Assembly (NCBI GenBank): GCA_002682825.1
Contig: NOKP01000001.1
Location: forward strand, 4,033,296 to 4,097,295
Length of the DNA: 64,000 nucleotides
From: Neonectria sp. B-13
Taxonomy: Eukaryota; Ascomycota; Sordariomycetes; Hypocreales; Nectriaceae
Direction: 5' to 3'
The position numbers were made by a program, and so were the translations under genes. Below are positions 43,824-55,907 of this stretch, piece after piece. Below the pieces are notes generated by a model. That model saw nothing but the letters and a program-made list of their open reading frames with translations. It was not told the DNA's origin and made no database searches. How positions within the stretch are numbered: position 1 is the first letter of the stretch; every line of letters starts with the position of its first letter.

Positions 43824-46817
43824 GCATGACAACTGGGTGTAAGATAGCTCATGATGGCAGAACGTTCCCCGCGGTTGACGATGGCATCCGGCTCCGACGC
43901 CTCCCGGAGTCTGTGGCCCCATCATAGGCACGGCAATCTCTCGCCATCCACCGCCCCCTACGATCCATGCGTAGGGACGGGAGAAGCCTCGTTCTTGCGG
44001 CCGTGATCCATCTACACCACACGGGCCAAGCAAGCTAGTTCAGCTGGCATCACGAGCGTCTCAAGCAACGATCAGCAGAGACCCTTGGTCGGTGCAGGCT
44101 CGGGTCCCTATGCTTGAAAGCCTTGGGCAAGTGAGAAACGGGGCGCTGAGACACGAAGATGGCCGCCGCCGGGGTCTTTCAACTTGCTTTCCTCGATGTA
44201 ACTGCCCAATTACAGGTTCCTTCCGGGCCAAAGGCTTTTGGTGGTAAGACAGGACGAAGCCATTGAGGGACGGATCACTGCTTTGTCTCGGACCTTCAGC
44301 GAGGGCGAGGAGCCATGAGAACTCCGAGGGCCCGGGGCGGTCATGTTCGTTTCCCGCCACGATATGAGCTCAGGGCTACACTGCCGCTCGAGCTACGGTG
44401 AGGGCATCTCAGGAGTAGCGGGTTGTGAACAGGGGCAGAAGCGGGAGCTTCGGTCTAAGCCAAAGCCAAGTCACAACGTGGGTGCCAGCCAGTTGGAGCA
44501 CAGGCAGAACAGATTAGACGGAGTGAGGAAGCGTGAGAGTCTGAGCGTGGGAGAGTCTGGGAGTCTAGACTGACTAAATTTAGGGTTCTCTTGTTAGTGG
44601 TCAACCGTCAGGTAGATGCTCTGTTTGATCGATCAGGGTGCTCGGACGAGGGCTGTTTGCCGGTTGCCGTTTAGTTTGGTCCCTGGAGCAATCTCACGGA
44701 CGGAACTCGGAGCCCTTCGGTTTCACGAGGCGGTTGCTGATAGACGGTTGCGCTAGTGGCCGCGACCTACCGCAGCGCTGCTGTGCCGGTGTCGTGCTAG
44801 TGACTGAAGTGAATGAGCCATTGCATGAAGCCGCATAGTGGTCGTTTGCGGTGGCGGTTGTTGTTGGTGGGCTGCCAAGCTGTCTGTGGTGTTGTGGAGA
44901 GGGAAGAAGAGGACGGATCGTGGAAGTCACGATTCCGCTCGGTAGATCGGCGAGCGGCATGGGCAGCAGTTGCGTGTGATGCCTGTTGTTTTAGTGCTGT
45001 TGTCTCCATTGTTTCCCTTTGTTTCTTGTTCCCGTCCGTCCCCCGGCTTCGCTTTTGTTTCTCTGCTCTCCGCTGTCTCTCTTGTTCCTGTCTCCCCCCC
45101 CCCCCCGCCGTGAAACTTTCGACTTTTCTTCAACAAATCTCATTACCGTGCTGGGTAAGTGGACGGGGGAAAACGGGTGGCTTCTCCTTTCAAGACATCA
45201 GATTCCATAAACTGCCATGTCCCCTTTCCTTTCCTTTTTTTTCTTTTCCATGTTTTTGTTCCCGTCCTTCCCAAGGGATAAACAAAGAAGCAAAAAAACG
45301 CAGAAACAACAGGCCCCCAAGGCAGCGCTTGTTGCGCTCCGCCATCTACCGATCTTCTAGTCCCAAGCCTCTCCCGCTTTCCCCATTTGTGCAGTTGCAG
45401 TTGCAGTTGGAGCTACATCTGCAAGTGCGGGTACGGGTCGTCGCCACGCATGTCAGCGTGCCAATGGCACGCGGCATGACAGATTAATTAAGCCTCACTT
45501 TGTTCCATCCCGAATTACAATTACCACATTCAGTCATCAGTCTGAAAACTGAAAACTGGAAGAAAAAGAAAGTCATTGCGTCACGACTCAAGCCGTTGTT
45601 GTCTCTTTGGGCTTTATTGTTGGCCATGGCATGGGCTCCCCCAGGACAAGCTAATGTGAAGCGTCCCCCCCCCCCCCGGTTTTGTATACTCCAGTCAACG
45701 GCTGTCACGAGTCATGGACAACTCGCACCTCAACACGGCTCTGCCTCTTCTGGACGGGCTGTCCTGTGCTGCGAGGTCTGGGCGCTGCGGTAAGCCTCAG
45801 GTGGAGCGGATCTCGAGAAAGCCACCAGATGTTTCAGGCCGGCATTCCTCATTCGAGCCCCTCCACCTCTCTTTTAGGCGCCTCTCTCTGTCCGTTCTGT
45901 CCGTTCTAGTCACCAACTCTCTCGCTGGGATGCCCTGGGCCGTTTTGTTTAATGATGTTTTAGCTCCGTCCCGTAGCTCTAGGTTTGGCCATGTGTTTCA
46001 ATGGAAAAGCACACCCAGCTTTCGACTCACCTGCGCTAAATTAACGCGCCTTACTGTAATTCGGGGGGAATATGCGATATGATATGATCCAAGCCCAGGA
46101 TGTCTACTAACCACCTATCTGCTATGCAGTCTAACTGCTCCCCCAGAAGGCCCCAGCGCTACCTGAGCCCGATAGCCAGCAGATCACGAGCAAAAGGCCT
46201 GAGCTGGCGGCTGCTAATAAAAAAGTTGCTTGACCTGAACCTACAACAAGCTAGCCATCCTCTACCTACCCTCTACTGTAATTTGCTTCTTGGGGCTCTT
46301 TGACGTTCAAACTCGTTTCGGCTGAGCATGACCTGATTTCGCTGTGGCTTTTCGTTGTAGTGCGTACGAACTACTCCTCCGTATGTCAGCTGTAACTACC
46401 ATTTCTCGAACCAGATGCCGTGATTACCCTGATGTTCCGAGCTCTGGAGTGAGTGAGTAGATGCCGATCACTCAGTGCAAATGCAAGGGCGTCCGAAGCA
46501 GAAGCCTACTAAACCCTCACAAGTTGCCGATGGGGATATCAGATCAGATGTTCCCCGTCCTGCAGGCTGCAGGCTGCACCTAACCTTTCTATTCTTGCGC
46601 CTAATCTTCGAAAAGAGGTTATATTACATGCATCTATATGGAGACGCCGAGGATTTCAACTCTATCTGCAAGGGGCGCCGCTCCCGCATGTGGCCGCCCT
46701 CCTGCGTGAAGACCGGCTAGTCCAGCAGCCGGGAAACAACACTGCGAATGGCATTGCGGCCTCTGCTACGCAACAGGGGAAAAGGGGAGAGACACATGAA
46801 TGAGAGACATGCATATC

Positions 46818-46849
46818 GTGGGGACGGACACTATGGGTTCCGTCCCCAC
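46818..46849. repeat. perfect 11-base-pair inverted repeat
   Basis: GTGGGGACGGA and its exact complement flank a 10-base loop. It is not followed by a T run and no gene abuts it. Confidence 0.9.
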
Positions 46850-47079
46850 AACGCTGCACGTCGGTCCCCGTACCTGCACGTTGGTTCATGTAATCCAGTA
46901 TCATAGATTATATACGAATTACATTACAGGGCCCCCTGTTGACATACAGTAGGTCAAGGCCATGTCCATGAGCCAGGGCATGACTTTGCTGAAGGAATAC
47001 GAGTCATCACCATAACCCAACCCAACCTAATATCTTCTCCTTAAGTCCTTACCGTACTATTAGCATGTCCATGTATCTC

Positions 47080-48194
47080 TCATGACGCACAACTCCAGGC
47101 CCAGCCTCGAGTTGTCTGCCGGGGCCCTCGTGGGCCCCGGTTCCGCTCCCGTCCGCCGCCGCCGCCGATCCTGCTCGGGCCGCGCTGCCACTGCGCCTGC
47201 GCCCATGTCCACCACCAGCCGGCCCGGTGTTGAGAGAGAATCAAGTGTACAATGTCCCAGCCCCTAGAACAAGCAAGAGTCAGCATCTCAGTCTCTCATA
47301 TGTGTGTCTCTCCCGAGCTAAATTGATGCATGCGTCTCTACCGGGGAAAGATCCAATGCGTCTCTCTCCGAGAAAACGTGCAGCTTGTCTCTACAGAGGA
47401 AAGGGAAAAGTGAAAAGAGAAAGGGGGAAGCGATGGGGGGGGGGGGTAAAAAGGAGCGGCATGTCTGAGAACTTACAGTACAACGCACACGAGGCCCAGT
47501 ACCGGCTCGCCGGCTTGCTCTGGGGCCATGTTCCAGTACGTGTAGTCGGCCGGGAAGACTCGTTCCGCTGCAAGGAAGGAAATCAGGATGCCGAGATAGA
47601 CCGATGCTGAGAGGGTGCGGGCCAGCAGGGCCCAGTCACTCCAGGATCGGTCGAAGAGATGGATGGACCTCACGTCGAGGACGACGTCGCAGGTCAAGGC
47701 GGTCATGAGCAGCACAGATTTGGGGCTGCAGGACATGGTTAGTTCCTTTCTTTGTGTCCATTGGAGGTGTGCTGTCTTTCTTACCCGTAGCTCAACGACA
47801 TGGAGTGAGTGTAAGTGGCCAGGAAGATGGCCATCATCAACACCAGCATCATGCAAGCGACCAGGTGCATAAAGTCAACGGCGATGCGTACAACGCGGAC
47901 AATGGGTTCGGGCGGGTCCTCATAGTCGTCCTCGGGAAGGGGAGTCAGCAGCGGCGTCTCCTCCTTGGTGGCGGGCGTCCTGGAGATACGCGGGAGGCTC
48001 CTTGACCGAGCGTCGATGCAGAGGTTGAGGTTGAGAGGCGGCGGCCGGTTGCCCTTGGCCATGGTGACGGTGATGGGGGTGTTGTCGTGGGAGAAGGATC
48101 GAGATCTGAAGATGGTGGTGGCTGATGAAGAGCTGGAGTGAGAACGGGAGGCGTAGGTACCCCGCTCGTTGTCATGAACGAATAGCTTGAACAT
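47080..48194 (-). CDS. four-span membrane protein of unknown function
   Basis: Proposed exons 48194-47785, 47725-47477 and 47263-47080 give 280 residues. The N-terminal ~90 residues are hydrophilic (Ser/Arg/Pro). Four hydrophobic segments follow: VRIAVDFMHLVACMMLVLMM, SVLLMTALTCDVVLDV, LSASVYLGILISFLAAE and PVLGLVCVVLGWDIVHLIL, a MARVEL-like arrangement, with conserved-looking acidic residues inside spans. Intron 1 (60 nt) is clear. Exon 2 ends at a GTAAGT donor whose bases also form an in-frame TAA; splicing to the acceptor at 47264 completes the fourth span, supporting the 3-exon model. The 213-nt second intron has a G12 run. The C-terminal tail is Gly/Arg/Trp-rich and GC-rich. Function unknown. 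Confidence 0.65.
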
Positions 48195-49621
48195 GAAGGT
48201 GAATCGAATATCCTCTAGTATCCTCCAACTAATGAGTGTCGTGGCGAGACAATTGGCGTAGCGTGAATGCCGGACCGTCCAGCGTCCAGTGAGAGTTGAG
48301 TGAGTGAGAGTAAGGAAGGGAGTGTGAGGAGGTCGCGGTAAACAGTGTCCAGCCCGTTAAAGAGAGAGAGAGAGAGTCGATTGAGTGAGAGGAAGAGGGA
48401 GAGGGAGAGGGAGAGGGAGAGATGTAGAGGAGGGATGAATGATGGAATGAACGAATGAATGAAATGAGTGAATGAACGAACGAACGAACGACAGTAAATC
48501 TACTAAAATGAATTCAATGCCAAAGAGCGACAGAGCGTTAGAATGCCCCAAGATGATAAAAATAAAACATCCCACCCATCGATTGGCAGAGAAGAGATGG
48601 TGTTTCTTCGACATTCAGGTCGAGCGAGCCGCCCAGAGTGAGCGCATGGGCGCACCTGCAGTCTGCCCGTACCGCCGCTTGGCAGGGCGCTGAGGCACCC
48701 GCCGTTCTACCCGCCCGTCCACTGACAGCCCCCGGCGGAGAGTTCGAGTTCTGACAGGCCCGGTTTAGCGCGCATTCGGAGACCGCCACGGCCGCAATCC
48801 CTGACGTCTTTGGACTCTCAAACCCCCGGGACAGGCTGGAGGCCGCATTTTCCGCCAGGGGCTTGTCGCACCAAACGCAGCCCGGAGGCCCTAAACGGGC
48901 TGAGGCCCCTGTAGACCTTCGCTTTTGGCTTTCCATTCTAAAAATGGCCGAGGTGTCATGGCTTTTCAGGCACCTCACCGAGCATCTTCACCCTATCAAT
49001 GCAGAGTGCGCGGGTACCAGTGCTGCAGTTACACCGCAGTTACTGGCTACTAGTACCTACGCTTTGGAGGGCCTCAGCTCACCCACCCAACCAAGCAAGG
49101 TAACTAACTAAGTTACCTACCCAGGCTCCCGTCAACAACCTGGCACGTCTCAGGCCACTCTCTGCGCCCGCGCTCCACCACGTGCAGCTTTGTTCCCACC
49201 TCACTAATGTACGAACAGCTGCATAGCCGTGATCCCATCGCAATCATCGGCCGTTTCCAGTCCATCATCATCACCATCGCATAAGAACAATGCTCCAGTC
49301 AAGCTTAGTGTTTGGACCACCCATCGGAGATTTAATGCTCCATTGCAATATGCATAACCCATCTATCTTTGTTTATACCCGGCTCGGCTCAGACTTGCCT
49401 TTACAACCTCATCAACGTTTCCATGCAGAATTCTCATCGTCATGCCCGCCGAGGGTTAGCCACGGTTCTCACCATAGCAAACGCACACACGCGAGCGAGC
49501 CCGATGTTTCCTGTGGTTGCAGCGTCTCGGAAGTATCTGTTGAGTGTCATCATTGCCGGCCACCACTCCGAGTCGTCATGTTTCAGACCACTTGGTCTCC
49601 GTCTCCGTCTCCGTTCCCCTA
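48195..49621. other. intergenic with GA-rich microsatellites
   Basis: (GA)n at 48361-48375, (GGGAGA)n at about 48395-48421 and (GAAT)/(GAAC)n at about 48434-48490 lie upstream of the four-span protein gene. No supportable gene. Confidence 0.6.
48361..48490. repeat. compound purine microsatellite
   Basis: GA, GGGAGA and GAAT/GAAC units succeed one another over 130 bases. Confidence 0.85.
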
Positions 49622-51442
49622 TCATCCCGAGATAAGAGTCGTCCCTTTCACCTTTCCGCTTTCCATCTTCGCCGTCCTAGCCCCGAATTGAATCTACCGC
49701 CAGGTTTGTCAGCACACTCACGGCGCGATACCGAGTACAGATTTCCGAATGCACTCACGGCCCTCTTCTTTTCCCGCGACACGGCATCCATCCCCAAAGA
49801 CTTAGCCAGAAGTCGCACCACCCGTTTCTCGGCGTCGACGTCGTCCTCGTTGTCTTGGTTCTCAAAGTCGCACTTCTCCCAGACCACTGATTCGATTGCC
49901 CACTTGACAAATCTTTCGTCCAGGTACGGAAATCGCACTTCTCGACCCCAGTGTGACATCACTCGATCGTCTCGTCCGAGGTTCCTCTTGCCCAGCCGAC
50001 CCACGTCCAGCTTCAACTCTTCTACCACCCCAGGATAGCCTCGCCGAGAATACGCTGTGGCATGTCGAACGTAACCTCCAAAGAGCTCATCTGCCCCGAG
50101 TCCAGACAGAAGCACACGAGATGTCGTGCTGTATGCCTGGGGTTCGGGTTTCAACCGTGTCTCGCTGAGTCCCTGGCCCCTCGCAGCAAAGTAAAGCGCA
50201 CATCCGATTGAGAGATCCATCTCCGTGTTGTGCGGGTAAATTAATCGTACGATCTCGGGTCTTTGCTCCAGGGTCTCGGTGTAAGGCACATTCACCTGTC
50301 TACCATTAGTTCATCTGCTGCGCCAGGGAAATTCATGAGGTACATACTGCCACGAAGCGCCATGCCCGACCAGGACAGACCTTGCTGAGTTCTGCATAGG
50401 CGCTTCTCCCGGTCATCCGATCTGGGCACTTTTCGTAGAGATCGTCTCGGGAACAGTCTGGATGTTGTGCTCCGATTCTGGGGTTCTCAAACGCCACGTT
50501 GATTAGGTCGATGGACTGTTCCGAGGGCACAAGCCCATCAGACAGCCGCGCCAGGACGGTACAATCGAGTCCTCCCGAGAAGAGAACCGCGATTCTCGCA
50601 TCCGCATCGGACGCTTGGGGTGGCAAGGGCACCTCAAGCACCCGAAGTCTCAGTGATTCAATGAGATGCTGCTGTAGAGCCTGGACTGGTCGCGAGTGGA
50701 GTGTCAACTTAGAGGGCGCCTGAGATATCTCGCTGTTGAAAACACCAATTCCTGACACCTACAGAGGTAAGTAGCAGCATCAAGGTCCCGGGAAGACCAG
50801 TACGAGGGGACTCACTAGAGAAGGATCATGTGCCCAGTCATGTCGAATAGGCACCACGTCAGTGGCCAAATTGCCCTCGCCCAGTTCAAGTGCATAGCAT
50901 CCATCAGCCTCAACCTCCGTCCAGCCTTCGACTGGCATCTCCGCAACGCTGGATAGTGCAAACGGCAGGCCAGCTTTCACAAGCAGCGATCGGCGACCCA
51001 GACGATCGCGTCCGTAGTAGAGGCGCTTTGCAGGTTTGTCAAAGTAGAAGAAGGCAAAGGGGCCCTCGATGGCACGTAGAGCATCGAGAACACCATCCGA
51101 GTCTGCCGCACTACGGCTCGCCTCGGTCAACAGAGCCAGGACCGCTTCGCCGTCGTTCCCTTGAACGGGTTCTCCTCGAATCCCCCATGCCTCGCCGTTC
51201 CAGCAGAGGATGGACCCGGAAACATCATCGACCAGCGGCTGTTTGGCCACGTGGTCCCCTCGGAGGGAGAGCACCGTCGACGTCAAGGTCAGGAAGAGAG
51301 AGCCTTGGTCTGGGTCCCTACAGACAACCTGCGTCTGCGTAGTTCCTGTGTGGTCGGGTCCTCTCTTTGCAAGGCATTGGATGAGTTCAGCCGATATGGA
51401 AGAGTCGGGGGATGACGAAATGGCAGCATGGATGCCGCACAT
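49622..51442 (-). CDS. asparagine synthetase domain-containing protein (ASNSD1 type)
   Basis: Glutamine-dependent amidotransferase/asparagine-synthetase-like protein related to human ASNSD1 and yeast YML096W, whose biochemical role is unsettled; distinct from the main asparagine synthetase. Exons 51442-50816, 50758-50348, 50295-49759 and 49693-49622 give 548 residues. The start was set at MCGIHAA because Cys2 is the N-terminal nucleophile of class II glutaminases; the frame extends 28 residues upstream but that would block Cys2. Landmarks: KRGPDHTG, WNGEAWG (normally WNGEIYN, so altered), YYGRDRLGRRSL, PP-loop LFSGGLDCTVLA and LLSGLGADELFGGY, then VRFPYLDERFV. The last exon (IQFGARTAKM) is the conserved C-terminal block and was recovered by splicing. 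All active-site motifs appear intact. Confidence 0.92.
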
Positions 51443-52418
51443 TTTGCGCGTCGAGGCGATGGGATGAAACGCGTTTGTTGGAGAAGCTTCCCTGAAAGAT
51501 TCTGGCGTTTGGAGACCCCTGGCCATTTCCCCACATGTGACATCAGTCAGCTCTCTGCCTCAGGACCAAGTTGATTACCCTAGACCTTGGCCAAAAAAAA
51601 TATACTCTATTTCCATTGTAGTATTATCTTATCTAGTAGCAGTTTGATGATATGATCAATCGACTGCTCATGCCCTCTGTGCTATCAATCTTGGTTCAGA
51701 TGTCTTAAGTCGTGTGCCATCATACCAGTGAACATTGAATATATCAGTGTTAGTGCCTCGCAGGCTTCCAACGATGTCATCTTCTCCGCACGCACGGTAA
51801 CTTTGTTTTGAAACACGAGCCCCACTAGACGCATGCAACACAACGGATGAACAAGTCGCAGCACTGTGACAGGCTGTCACCAGAAGTGACGGGCGGTGCT
51901 GAATCTGCTGATGCACAGAAGGAAGGATGTCTAAATAAAGAAAAGAACACCATGCATGCTGCCGGTACGACGCATACATGACAATAGCGGCACCACTGCC
52001 AATGGTTGTTACCTCAGAGACGAGGAGTTGAGGAGTTCAAGACAGGACGGCATGACAATCAAGCCACCAGCGGTTTGTCCACGAAAGGCCATCAAAGACC
52101 ACCGGAAACCCCGCGAGGCAGGCAAGAAGGGTGCCCTATAGGTCCTGTAGGCACCGAGGGACAGCTGTCCAGCAGCAGGTGAGGCGACAAACAATGCATT
52201 GGCTGAGTTGTTTGGACCACAGCCTCTGTGGGGTTGGATTGGTTCCATCTGGCCCCTGGGTTGCAAGTAAATGGAGACAGGGGCTGATGACTTACTAGCG
52301 TCGTCCATCATATAAGCTACAACTTCCCGTTGACGTTTTCGAATATCCTTCTCCCATCTGTTCTCTGCTCCTCGGATGTCAGATTCCAGCTCGTCAAAGC
52401 CGCTGCTCAGCCACATCC
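51443..52418. other. divergent promoter region
   Basis: Lies between two divergent genes (ASNSD1-like and SGNH hydrolase). An A-rich run is at 51592-51601. No supportable gene. Confidence 0.6.
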
Positions 52419-53476
52419 ATGCGATCTCTTCTCAAATCCCTCGGGCAATTGGCCGTCCTTGGCCTCGCCCTCACGTCATCTGGTAGGTGATCACCGAGAA
52501 CGAGACACGACGAGACACATCACTCACATATGTTCAAGCCTATGCCACTCCAGGCAAGAAAATCGATGACTCCAGAGTCATGGTTGGGGGTAACGTGGAC
52601 CTCCGATTGATGCCTCTGGGCGCGTCCATCACAAATGGCAAGAAGTCTGATGACGGTAATGGCTATCGCAAATACCTGCGGGACCTCCTCGTGGCCGATG
52701 GAAACAAGGTCGACATGGTCGGGTCTCTCGATTCTGGGGACATGGACGACAACCAGAACGAAGGATGGGATGGCCTGAGAATCGACCAAGTCCTCACCAA
52801 GGCCAAGGCATCGGTTCCCGAGCGACTCCCTAACCTCATCACCATCAATGTGGGCACCAATGACTGCGTTCAAAACTACGACATCGAACACGCGGCAGAT
52901 CGCATGGAGGAGATGCTCAAGTACCTGTGGAACGCATCCCCGAAAGCAACCGTCATCTTGTCAACGTTATTGGTGAACGGAGACTCTGACGTAGAGGAGA
53001 AGGTCCTGGAGGTCAACAAGCAGCTCAAGACTCTCACCGAAGAGATGACGGCCGCCTCGAGGAAGGTCATCCTCGTGGATATGCATTCCAGCGATGGACC
53101 TCAGAAGGGAGATCTCGTTGACGGGACACATCCCAACTCGGAAGGGTACAGAAAGATGGCCGACCTGTGGTTCAAGGGCATCGAAGACGCTGCCTCGAGA
53201 GGATGGCTTGAGAGCCCCGAGGCCCTTGATGGCGACGAAACATCGACCTCGACCACGACCCCTTCTGCATCGACGACGCCTGGTGCGTCTAACACAACGG
53301 TTGCGGAGACTGATGCGCTGGAAACCGCCACGGCGGTGGTCGACCGCAAGGAGCAGTCCTCAACCGACGCTCCTTCATCGCAGTCATCACAGGATGGCTC
53401 CAAGGCGCCACAAGCCGCTGGATGCCCGGCCGTGGCTTTGATTTTGGCTATCGGAACGCTGGTCCTTCTGATATAG
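52419..53476 (+). CDS. secreted SGNH/GDSL-type hydrolase, probably GPI-anchored
   Basis: Esterase of the SGNH fold, resembling carbohydrate esterase family 3 (acetyl xylan esterase type); substrate unproven. Exons 52419-52482 and 52539-53476 (56-nt intron) give 333 residues. A signal peptide (LLKSLGQLAVLGLALTSSG) is mostly in exon 1. Block I is LRLMPLGASITNG with the nucleophile Ser; the Gly of block II is not certain; block III is INVGTNDC (Asn); block V is DGTHPNSEGY, giving Asp and His. After residue ~250 comes a Ser/Thr-rich stalk and a final hydrophobic segment (VALILAIGTLVLLI), typical for GPI anchoring, less common in wholly secreted CE3 enzymes. The intron splits the signal peptide from the catalytic domain. 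Confidence 0.88.
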
Positions 53477-54059
53477 AGCAACGAAATACCCTCGATATGA
53501 GATATTCGAAATGATAAACCCATGATGATTACTATGGAAGTTGGCCTTGTGTTAAAAGTTGTGGCGATGCTTGAAAGTAACTGAACATGGCTGCCTGCTC
53601 TATGCCTGCTACCTTGACATCACTTGGATTAAGGTAAGGTACCTTAGGTTAGGAGCTATCGTGGAACCTTCCATTCTCTGCAACCTGACACCCTGCTATC
53701 TACCTGTCTGTGTGGTATGGATGGTTCTAAGGCAACTGCTCTGTAGTTACCATAGGCTCCAACCTACAAGCAGAAAGCTCTACTATCTTAACTTTGGACG
53801 TCTTCCTGGAAGTGACTCAACTGTCACATCATTCCAATTCAACCAAGTCCGCCATCCTTCAGCCAGTTACTCCTCATCAAACTAAAAGGCTCATCATTCT
53901 TAGGCCGAGGTATGTTCGATCAGGGCCCAACCTCAATATTAGTCTGACATTTAAGTATCTCGCACTGTTTACAAACCAGCTCCGAGCACCAGTGACCGGA
54001 TAACGGATGCACCGACGTTGGAGAGCCACGATATTCTCTGTACCCTAAATACAACAACG
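53477..54059. other. intergenic, AT-richer
   Basis: 3' region of the SGNH gene and upstream region of the F-box-like gene. No supportable gene; palindromic AAGGTACCTT lies near 53635-53645. Confidence 0.55.
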
Positions 54060-55907
54060 ATGAATCGAGCACAAAGATTGCTTCTCCTCCGCTACCCGAG
54101 AGATGATCCGAACGACGTTCTCAACGAGCCCTGGCTACTCAACGATCCATGGCAGGGTGGAACGTACACCTTTTCTAGATGGTACCGTTGGTACATGCAA
54201 CAGCCTAAGCAGCGGTCGGCCATTTGGTTTCACGGTTTCATCAGCTTCCAACAGAATGAGGACGAGGTCTGGTGTGGCACTCTGTCCATCAGAACCCATC
54301 TGACAATAAAGCTCAACTCCACGATTCACACCGGTACCGCTCCTGCGGGCATATCACTCGCCTACGAATATCAGATAAGCCAAATAAATACGCTATGGAG
54401 CGACATACTGACATCGGCATTGTTGCAAGTTCCGGGTCCCTATCACCGGCCACGTGAGCCACCTGTGCTATGGCATCCGAGATCATGGTTTGAGAGACGG
54501 CAAAGTCGATATCCAGACCAGCCTCCGTTCATCCCAGGAAGGCTCTGTAAGTCAGAGGTACGTATCGCGACAAGATGGGGTCCCCATGTATCTGTGAACA
54601 TCATGAACCATCTCAGCGTTCAAAGGATGCCTAGTGCATTCATCATCGATGGGATAATGAGCGTTGCAAAGGCTCAAAAGATCATCGTCCACGCTCCAAG
54701 ACGCAACTTCAATATTACCTCCTTCCCAACCGAGATCTTTGAAACCATTGTGTTCTACTCAGCCGAACTTCACATCAGCATGCTCGCCCAGACTACCACG
54801 GCCGCCCACCCAGGGGACCAGTGGTGTTACTAGTCGTTCACACACTCTGAGCGGGAGTGTCTGCATGGTATGAGGTTTCCGAAGTGCCTCTGGGCAGCAA
54901 TTGCAAGCATCTCGGCATTTCAAGTCGATCAATACTGGCGCCGCTGTCTGCTCCAGTGCCTTTGGCTGAGATTCAGGGTTCAATGTCGTAGAGCTAAGCA
55001 TTGGAACTGGGACTACAGGGCTCTCACAAAATGGGTATACTCATTAGGAAAGGTTGTTTGCATTTCAGCTCGATGGCACCCGGAAGAGGACAGCGTTTTA
55101 GTACCGACCAGATTTGGCGACGAGTTTGCTCGACAACCGAAAGCAATATGGCAGATCGGAACCTTGAACCCTCGGCACCCGTTTCCAGGCTGGTCATCGC
55201 TCGTACAGCCCTTCAAACTGAGTTCCATATCCGACGATGTGAGACTGTCCAAGAAGCCTGGGAAGAATCGCAGATTCGAAAAGGCTGTGCCTGTTGCGTC
55301 ACCCCCGTGGTGGGCTCACTCCTCACTCGGATACCGCCGACCTACCCTCGTATCGCACACAATATACCCAGACCACGAGAGAGACATTGCTGGGGTCGGT
55401 TTCCGCCCCATCAAGCCTCACACCATAGGATATCTCGGGTTCTTACAGATCGATGCCGTATGGTCCATCTCTCGCCGGGAACTTGTCACTCCCGTCACAA
55501 CTCTCCTCAACATGCTTCCAGAGACAGAGTGTTATGCGGCCATGATCATCATCAAGATGACAGATGGCGATGAACAGTTTACAAGCATTTCACCTGAGAA
55601 CCAAGCGATTCGCGCATTGTCCTTGTTTCCTTCGGCCCTGGAGGCTGTCGCGATACAGGTCGGGCTGTTCTTCGACATCATCGCCGCGAGTGTCGCGTTT
55701 GGAAGGACGGGTATGTTTCCCCGGCACTGCCCATTGGTCAACTGTGCCATGTCCAGGGGCAGGTATAAGCCAGGCTGCAATCACGCCGATGCTTCAATAC
55801 TGACTTGGATCCCTCCGGTCTATATCAAGTTGGACCCGGTCCTGGAATCCTCCTCCTCGTTCGTCCGTCCGGGACCGCCAAACCCACAAGCTACCACAAG
55901 TCCATGA
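54060..55907 (+). pseudogene. F-box-like protein gene interrupted by one in-frame TAG
   Basis: A frame of 616 codons runs from ATG 54060 to TGA 55905-55907 with a single interruption, TAG at 54831-54833 (codon 258). The residues on both sides belong together: an F-box-like segment (SFPTEIFETIVFYSAELHISMLAQ) runs to PGDQWCY, then TAG, then SFTHSERECLHGMRFPKCLWAAI, and the downstream part has no good start before that. The upstream part (residues 1-200) is Trp-rich and unrecognised. No usable intron removes the stop. Three readings: a recently broken gene, a stop recoded after transcription (TAG to Trp), or a sequencing error. A strong GTAAGT at 54547 would shift frame if used, so two genes or another exon structure cannot be excluded. 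Codon use is less GC-rich than neighbours, in keeping with a fast-evolving, perhaps dispensable gene. Confidence 0.6.

Larger units (their letters stand above)
43612..47079. other. long intergenic region with homopolymer tracts
   Basis: 3.5 kb without a supportable gene. It holds the promoter of the secreted-protein gene, two C13 runs (45094-45106, 45665-45677), pyrimidine-rich DNA at about 45000-45280, and a perfect 11-base hairpin (46818-46849). Confidence 0.55.

Noticed and set aside
44813..45487. 224-codon plus-strand frame
   Set aside because: Passes through a C13 run and pyrimidine-rich DNA; composition follows the base bias rather than a protein.
54547..54616. 70-nt intron in the F-box-like gene (GTAAGT..CTCAG)
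   Set aside because: Splicing would shift the frame, meet a stop soon after and lose the F-box; the unspliced frame is better, although the donor is strong.
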